From contig NZ_CP060395.1 of the NCBI RefSeq assembly GCF_015840335.1, forward strand, positions 2,827,277-2,891,276: a stretch of 64,000 bases of DNA, given 5' to 3'. The first letter of the stretch is position 1. Each line of letters starts with the position of its first letter. Source of the stretch: Synechococcus sp. CBW1108. Its GTDB lineage: Bacteria; Cyanobacteriota; Cyanobacteriia; PCC-6307; Cyanobiaceae. The position numbers were made by a program, and so were the translations under genes. This document shows positions 61,398 through 64,000 of the stretch, piece by piece. The notes beneath the pieces were generated by a model, which made no database searches, was not told the DNA's origin, and was given only the letters and a program-made list of their open reading frames with translations.

Positions 61398-61847
61398 ATG
61401 GCAATGGCCTCTGGGGGATTGATGGCACAGGTGGCAATGGGCAGCTCGATCGTGCTGGCTGCAGATGCCCCGGAGAGCCTGGCCCGGTTCTATGGCAACT
61501 TGCTGGCAGTGGAGCCGCGGCCTGGGCTGGCTGGGAACCACTGGCTGGTGGCCTGGCCTGGGGGCGGTTGGCTTGAGCTCTACGCCCCAGCCCGGAATCG
61601 GCCCCAACCCCGCCAGCAGGGAAGGCTGGCCCTCTGTCTAAAACGCGAATGCGATGGCACCGGGCCGCTGGCAAGTCTCGAAGCCTGGATTGCTTCAACC
61701 CTGGGCTTGGGCGCCACCCTGCTGACGCCAGCGCGACTGGAACCCTTTGGCGCGGAGGCCTGGTTGCTGGACCCGGAGGGCAATCGGCTGCTGCTGTTGG
61801 TGGCAGCACCGATTGACAAGGGCGAGCCAATTGGAGGTTCAGCATGA
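61398..61847 (+). CDS. VOC-superfamily (glyoxalase-like) protein
   Basis: The protein of about 149 residues has IVLAADAPESLARFYGNLLA, the opening strand and helix of the VOC fold, HWLVAWPGGGWLELYAP and WLLDPEGNRLLLLVAAP, the closing strand with a potential metal ligand. ATG 61398 is chosen, with several nearby in-frame ATGs possible. It overlaps the pirin gene by 4 bp (ATGA), so the two are probably co-transcribed. The substrate is unknown. Confidence 0.75.
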   Translation: MAMASGGLMAQVAMGSSIVLAADAPESLARFYGNLLAVEPRPGLAGNHWLVAWPGGGWLELYAPARNRPQPRQQGRLALCLKRECDGTGPLASLEAWIASTLGLGATLLTPARLEPFGAEAWLLDPEGNRLLLLVAAPIDKGEPIGGSA

Positions 61848-62566
61848 GCAAATCACTTGCCCCCAATGCCATGAGCGGCAGGGTGTTCCGGCCAGCCGCC
61901 GAGCGTTTCCACAGCCAGCTCGACTGGCTCGACAGCTGGCACACCTTCTCTTTCTCAAGCCACTACGACCCGGCCTGGCTGGGGTTTGGGCCCCTGCGGG
62001 TGATCAACGACGACACGATTGCCGCTGGGCGCGGCTTTGGGATGCATCCCCACAGCGACATGGAAATCATCACCGTGCTGGTGGAAGGCCAACTCCACCA
62101 TCGCGACTCCCTGGGCCATGCCGAGGTGCTGCGGGCCGGTGAGGTGCAGTGCATGAGCGCCGGCAGCGGGGTGAGGCACAGCGAAGTAAATGGGGGCAGG
62201 GTTCCCTGCCGGTTGTTACAGATCTGGATTGAGCCCAGCAGCACTGGCATCGCCCCGGCCTACGAGCAGAGGCCCTACCCAATTGGCAAGGCCTGGACTG
62301 CCCTGCTCGATCCGCTCAGAGTTGATGGTGCCATGGCGATTCACCGACCGGTGCGGCTATGGAGGGCCCAGCCAGAAGCTGGCGACAAGCTGGGCCTGGC
62401 AATCGCTGCCGGCAGCCAGGGCTGGATTCAGCTGATCAACGGCTCGGGACTAGCCGATGGCCAGGCACTCCAGCGGGGCGATGGTCTCGGCTTCGGCGCC
62501 GGAACCGTGGAAGCCTTCAGGGCTGGGTCCAGCGGAGCCGACCTACTGCTGTTTGAGCTGGGCTGA
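61844..62566 (+). CDS. Pirin family protein
   Basis: The 240-residue bicupin has the pirin N-terminal signature: TFSFSSHYDPAWLGFGPLRV, GRGFGMHPHSDMEIITVLVE with the metal-binding His-x-His, and GSGVRHSEVN with the second His set. Bacterial pirins may act as quercetinases or regulators. The actual substrate here is unknown. Start ATG 61844 overlaps the VOC stop. Confidence 0.9.
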   Translation: MSKSLAPNAMSGRVFRPAAERFHSQLDWLDSWHTFSFSSHYDPAWLGFGPLRVINDDTIAAGRGFGMHPHSDMEIITVLVEGQLHHRDSLGHAEVLRAGEVQCMSAGSGVRHSEVNGGRVPCRLLQIWIEPSSTGIAPAYEQRPYPIGKAWTALLDPLRVDGAMAIHRPVRLWRAQPEAGDKLGLAIAAGSQGWIQLINGSGLADGQALQRGDGLGFGAGTVEAFRAGSSGADLLLFELG

Positions 62567-62583
62567 TGCTCGGTTTTTGATCA

Positions 62584-62889
62584 TTGGTTTTTGATAAGCC
62601 CAGAACTGCGCCAGAATCGCCATGGGCCAAGAAGGATTCCTCGCCTGTCAATTTCTCGCCTTTCAATTTCTTGCCGCTAGATAGACCCGATCCAGCCGAT
62701 CAAGCCAAGGCGCTAGGAGCTAAATCCCCCTGGCTCGGATCTGGCATGTTGCTCCCCTGGCCCCGCTGCTGCCCCTGGCTACTGATCCTGGCCGGGGTAG
62801 CCCTTGGCTTCGTGCTGGGTTTCAGCCCTTGGCTGTTCTTGCTGATCGGTGTCTTCTGCCTGCTGAGCGGCATGATTGGCAAGGCCTGA
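62584..62889 (+). CDS. Small membrane protein, uncertain start
   Basis: The C-terminal part [20 protein letters not shown] then [20 protein letters not shown] forms two helices and is preceded by a polar, Pro-rich N-terminal region with a short internal repeat ([10 protein letters not shown]). The frame is open from TTG 62584, while ATG 62746 would give only 47 residues. Its 3' end overlaps the 3' end of the TauE/SafE gene by 111 bp on the other strand. Confidence 0.5.
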   Translation: MVFDKPRTAPESPWAKKDSSPVNFSPFNFLPLDRPDPADQAKALGAKSPWLGSGMLLPWPRCCPWLLILAGVALGFVLGFSPWLFLLIGVFCLLSGMIGKA

Positions 62890-63648
62890 GTGGCGGCGCC
62901 AGGCTTCCCCGGCGGTGAGCAGGGCCGATCCCATCAGCAGCGCCGCAAAGCCCCGACGCAGCAGGCGGTCGGAAAGTTTTGGTGCCAGCCGCTGGCCTAT
63001 TAGGGCACCCATGAAGCCCCCGATCAACAGGGGGAACAGCAGCGGCAGGCCGGCGGCGGGCCAGCTGCCCAGGGCTGCCATGGCCACAAGACTGTTGAGG
63101 GCGATCAGCAGCAGGCTGGTGCCGCTGGCCAGCTGCATGGGCAGACCAGCCAGGAGCACCAGGGCAGGCACGATCGCAAAGCCGCCGCCCACCCCGGCAA
63201 TACCCGTAAGTAGGCCAATCAGTATCCCCTGGCCGCCGAGTAACACCCCACCGTGCCTTACCACTGGTTTGTGGCTGGAGACGGGCCGGGTGAGCAGCCA
63301 GGCGGCCAGCAGCGCCGCAATGGTGAACACCCCAAGCTGCACCGGTTCGCTCAGGTGGCCTGCCTTGACAAAACTGCCGCCGATCCAGCTGCCGGCCAGG
63401 GCAGGCAAGCCGAGGATCAGGGCCGGTTTGGCAGCCACCTGGCCACGCCGCAGGTAGGGGCCCAGGTTGCCCAGGGCCATCAGGGTGACCACCAGCAACG
63501 AAAGGGGTACGGCCTCCCGCACCGACAGGGCTGCGCCGCTGATCAACAGGGGCATCAGCAGGATCGAGCCGCCGGCACCGAGTACGGCGAGCAGAAAACC
63601 GATCAGGGCCCCGCCTGCCCACAGCAGCAACACCAGCGAGACGATCAC
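62779..63648 (-). CDS. TauE/SafE-family sulfite/anion exporter
   Basis: The 289-residue membrane protein has the duplicated TauE/SafE architecture: [20 protein letters not shown] in the first half and [20 protein letters not shown] in the second (the GxGGG.. motifs), plus [14 protein letters not shown] and [20 protein letters not shown]. The family exports sulfite, sulfoacetate or related anions. The last 40 residues are polar, read antisense to the neighbouring gene and look non-native, so the true end may be shorter than annotated. It follows a rhodanese gene in the same direction. Confidence 0.85.
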   Translation of the reverse strand: MIVSLVLLLWAGGALIGFLLAVLGAGGSILLMPLLISGAALSVREAVPLSLLVVTLMALGNLGPYLRRGQVAAKPALILGLPALAGSWIGGSFVKAGHLSEPVQLGVFTIAALLAAWLLTRPVSSHKPVVRHGGVLLGGQGILIGLLTGIAGVGGGFAIVPALVLLAGLPMQLASGTSLLLIALNSLVAMAALGSWPAAGLPLLFPLLIGGFMGALIGQRLAPKLSDRLLRRGFAALLMGSALLTAGEAWRRHSGLANHAAQQAEDTDQQEQPRAETQHEAKGYPGQDQ

Positions 63649-63688
63649 TTGGCCACCTTGTTCCAGGTCATGGGCCCAGCTGGGGCCT

Positions 63689-64000
63689 TCATGCTGCGGC
63701 TACTCCCTCCAGCGGGTAGCCGGCAGATGCCCACTGACTCAGCCCGCCGCGCAAATTGGCCACGCGTAAGTGGCCCGCCTTGAGCAGTTGCTGGGTGGCC
63801 AGGGCCGAACGACTGCCGGAATGGCACACCAATACCAGCGGGCGATCGAGGGGTATCTCGCCGGAGCGGGCCTCCAACTCGGGCAGGGGGATCAGCAGGC
63901 TGCCGGCCAGCCGACCATCCGGGCCCTGGTATTCCTCGGCGGAGCGCACATCCAGGAGAGTGACCTCCCCGCCATGGGCGGCCACCCAGGCCGGATCGAG
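63689..64000 (-). CDS. Rhodanese-domain protein, runs off the window
   Basis: The visible part reads EVTLLDVRSAEEYQGPDGRL, then RPLVLVCHSGSRSALATQQL with the active-site Cys in CHSGSRS, and GGLSQWASAGYPLEG. The frame stays open to the right edge (LDPAWVAAHGG), so the start lies outside the window. It is a single-domain rhodanese followed 40 bp later by a TauE/SafE gene, a pairing known from sulfide or persulfide detoxification clusters. Confidence 0.85.
   Translation of the reverse strand, partial: LDPAWVAAHGGEVTLLDVRSAEEYQGPDGRLAGSLLIPLPELEARSGEIPLDRPLVLVCHSGSRSALATQQLLKAGHLRVANLRGGLSQWASAGYPLEGVAAA

Noticed and set aside
60558-62900. Long antisense ORFs opposite VOC, pirin and TauE/SafE genes
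   Set aside because: They are GC-skew shadows with Arg/Pro/Ala-rich composition and no motifs, overlapping genes with clear family signatures.

Overview
The window looks like part of a cyanobacterial chromosome, most likely a GC-rich picocyanobacterium of the Cyanobium/Synechococcus type. The support is two clusters of high-light-inducible (HLIP) genes, a fibrillin/PAP gene, a heme oxygenase with an oxygen-independent HemN, an RpaB-like response regulator, a cyanoexosortase with an HpsJ-like partner, Nif11-type small proteins, and repeated HIP1 octamers (GCGATCGC, for example near 665, 4919, 5873, 12706, 36894, 44272 and 51557). The species is an inference. I saw no rRNA, tRNA or CRISPR array.

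Layout. 0-10.6 kb is a sulfate-uptake and sulfur-regulation locus: chrA, a class II amidotransferase, two sulfate-binding proteins, an Rrf2 regulator, a Crp/CysR-type regulator, a cysK remnant, a broken cysA, then intact cysT and cysW. An IS5-type element sits in the middle. 10.6-18.2 kb is a decaying accessory zone: copD, broken MTH1187, DUF924 and P-type ATPase genes, three toxin-antitoxin modules and a group II intron lying in a vapC gene. 18.5-19 kb is an HLIP cluster. 19-30 kb mixes broken genes (cupin, shikimate-dehydrogenase-like, cyclase, FAD oxidoreductase, AcfC-like binding protein) with intact ones (secreted PAS protein, CRTISO-like oxidoreductase, FitAB-type toxin-antitoxin pair) and one IS. 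30.5-50 kb is dominated by four copies of a 1,720-bp IS3-family element. One copy sits in an EamA transporter and itself carries a complete IS21-family element; one sits at the stop codon of a PhnD-like gene; one splits hemN; one abuts the start of the heme oxygenase gene. A further IS5-family element splits a secreted-protein gene. 50.8-64 kb is mostly intact: Nif11-like proteins, DUF389, fibrillin, a phosphotransferase-kinase fusion, an IPNS-like dioxygenase, a Phd/RelE pair, a cyanoexosortase locus, a second HLIP operon, VOC and pirin genes, and a TauE/SafE plus rhodanese pair.

Main theme. Degradation is concentrated in particular functional modules: sulfate import/cysteine synthesis, and the ho-hemN-response regulator module. 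The damage types are IS insertion, internal deletion, 1-nt frameshift, small tandem duplication, an inverted duplication that looks like template switching, and three in-frame TAG codons. Several genes also lack a normal start codon where homology places the start. IS insertions and multi-base rearrangements cannot be base-calling errors, but the 1-nt frameshifts could be, and read-level data would separate the two.
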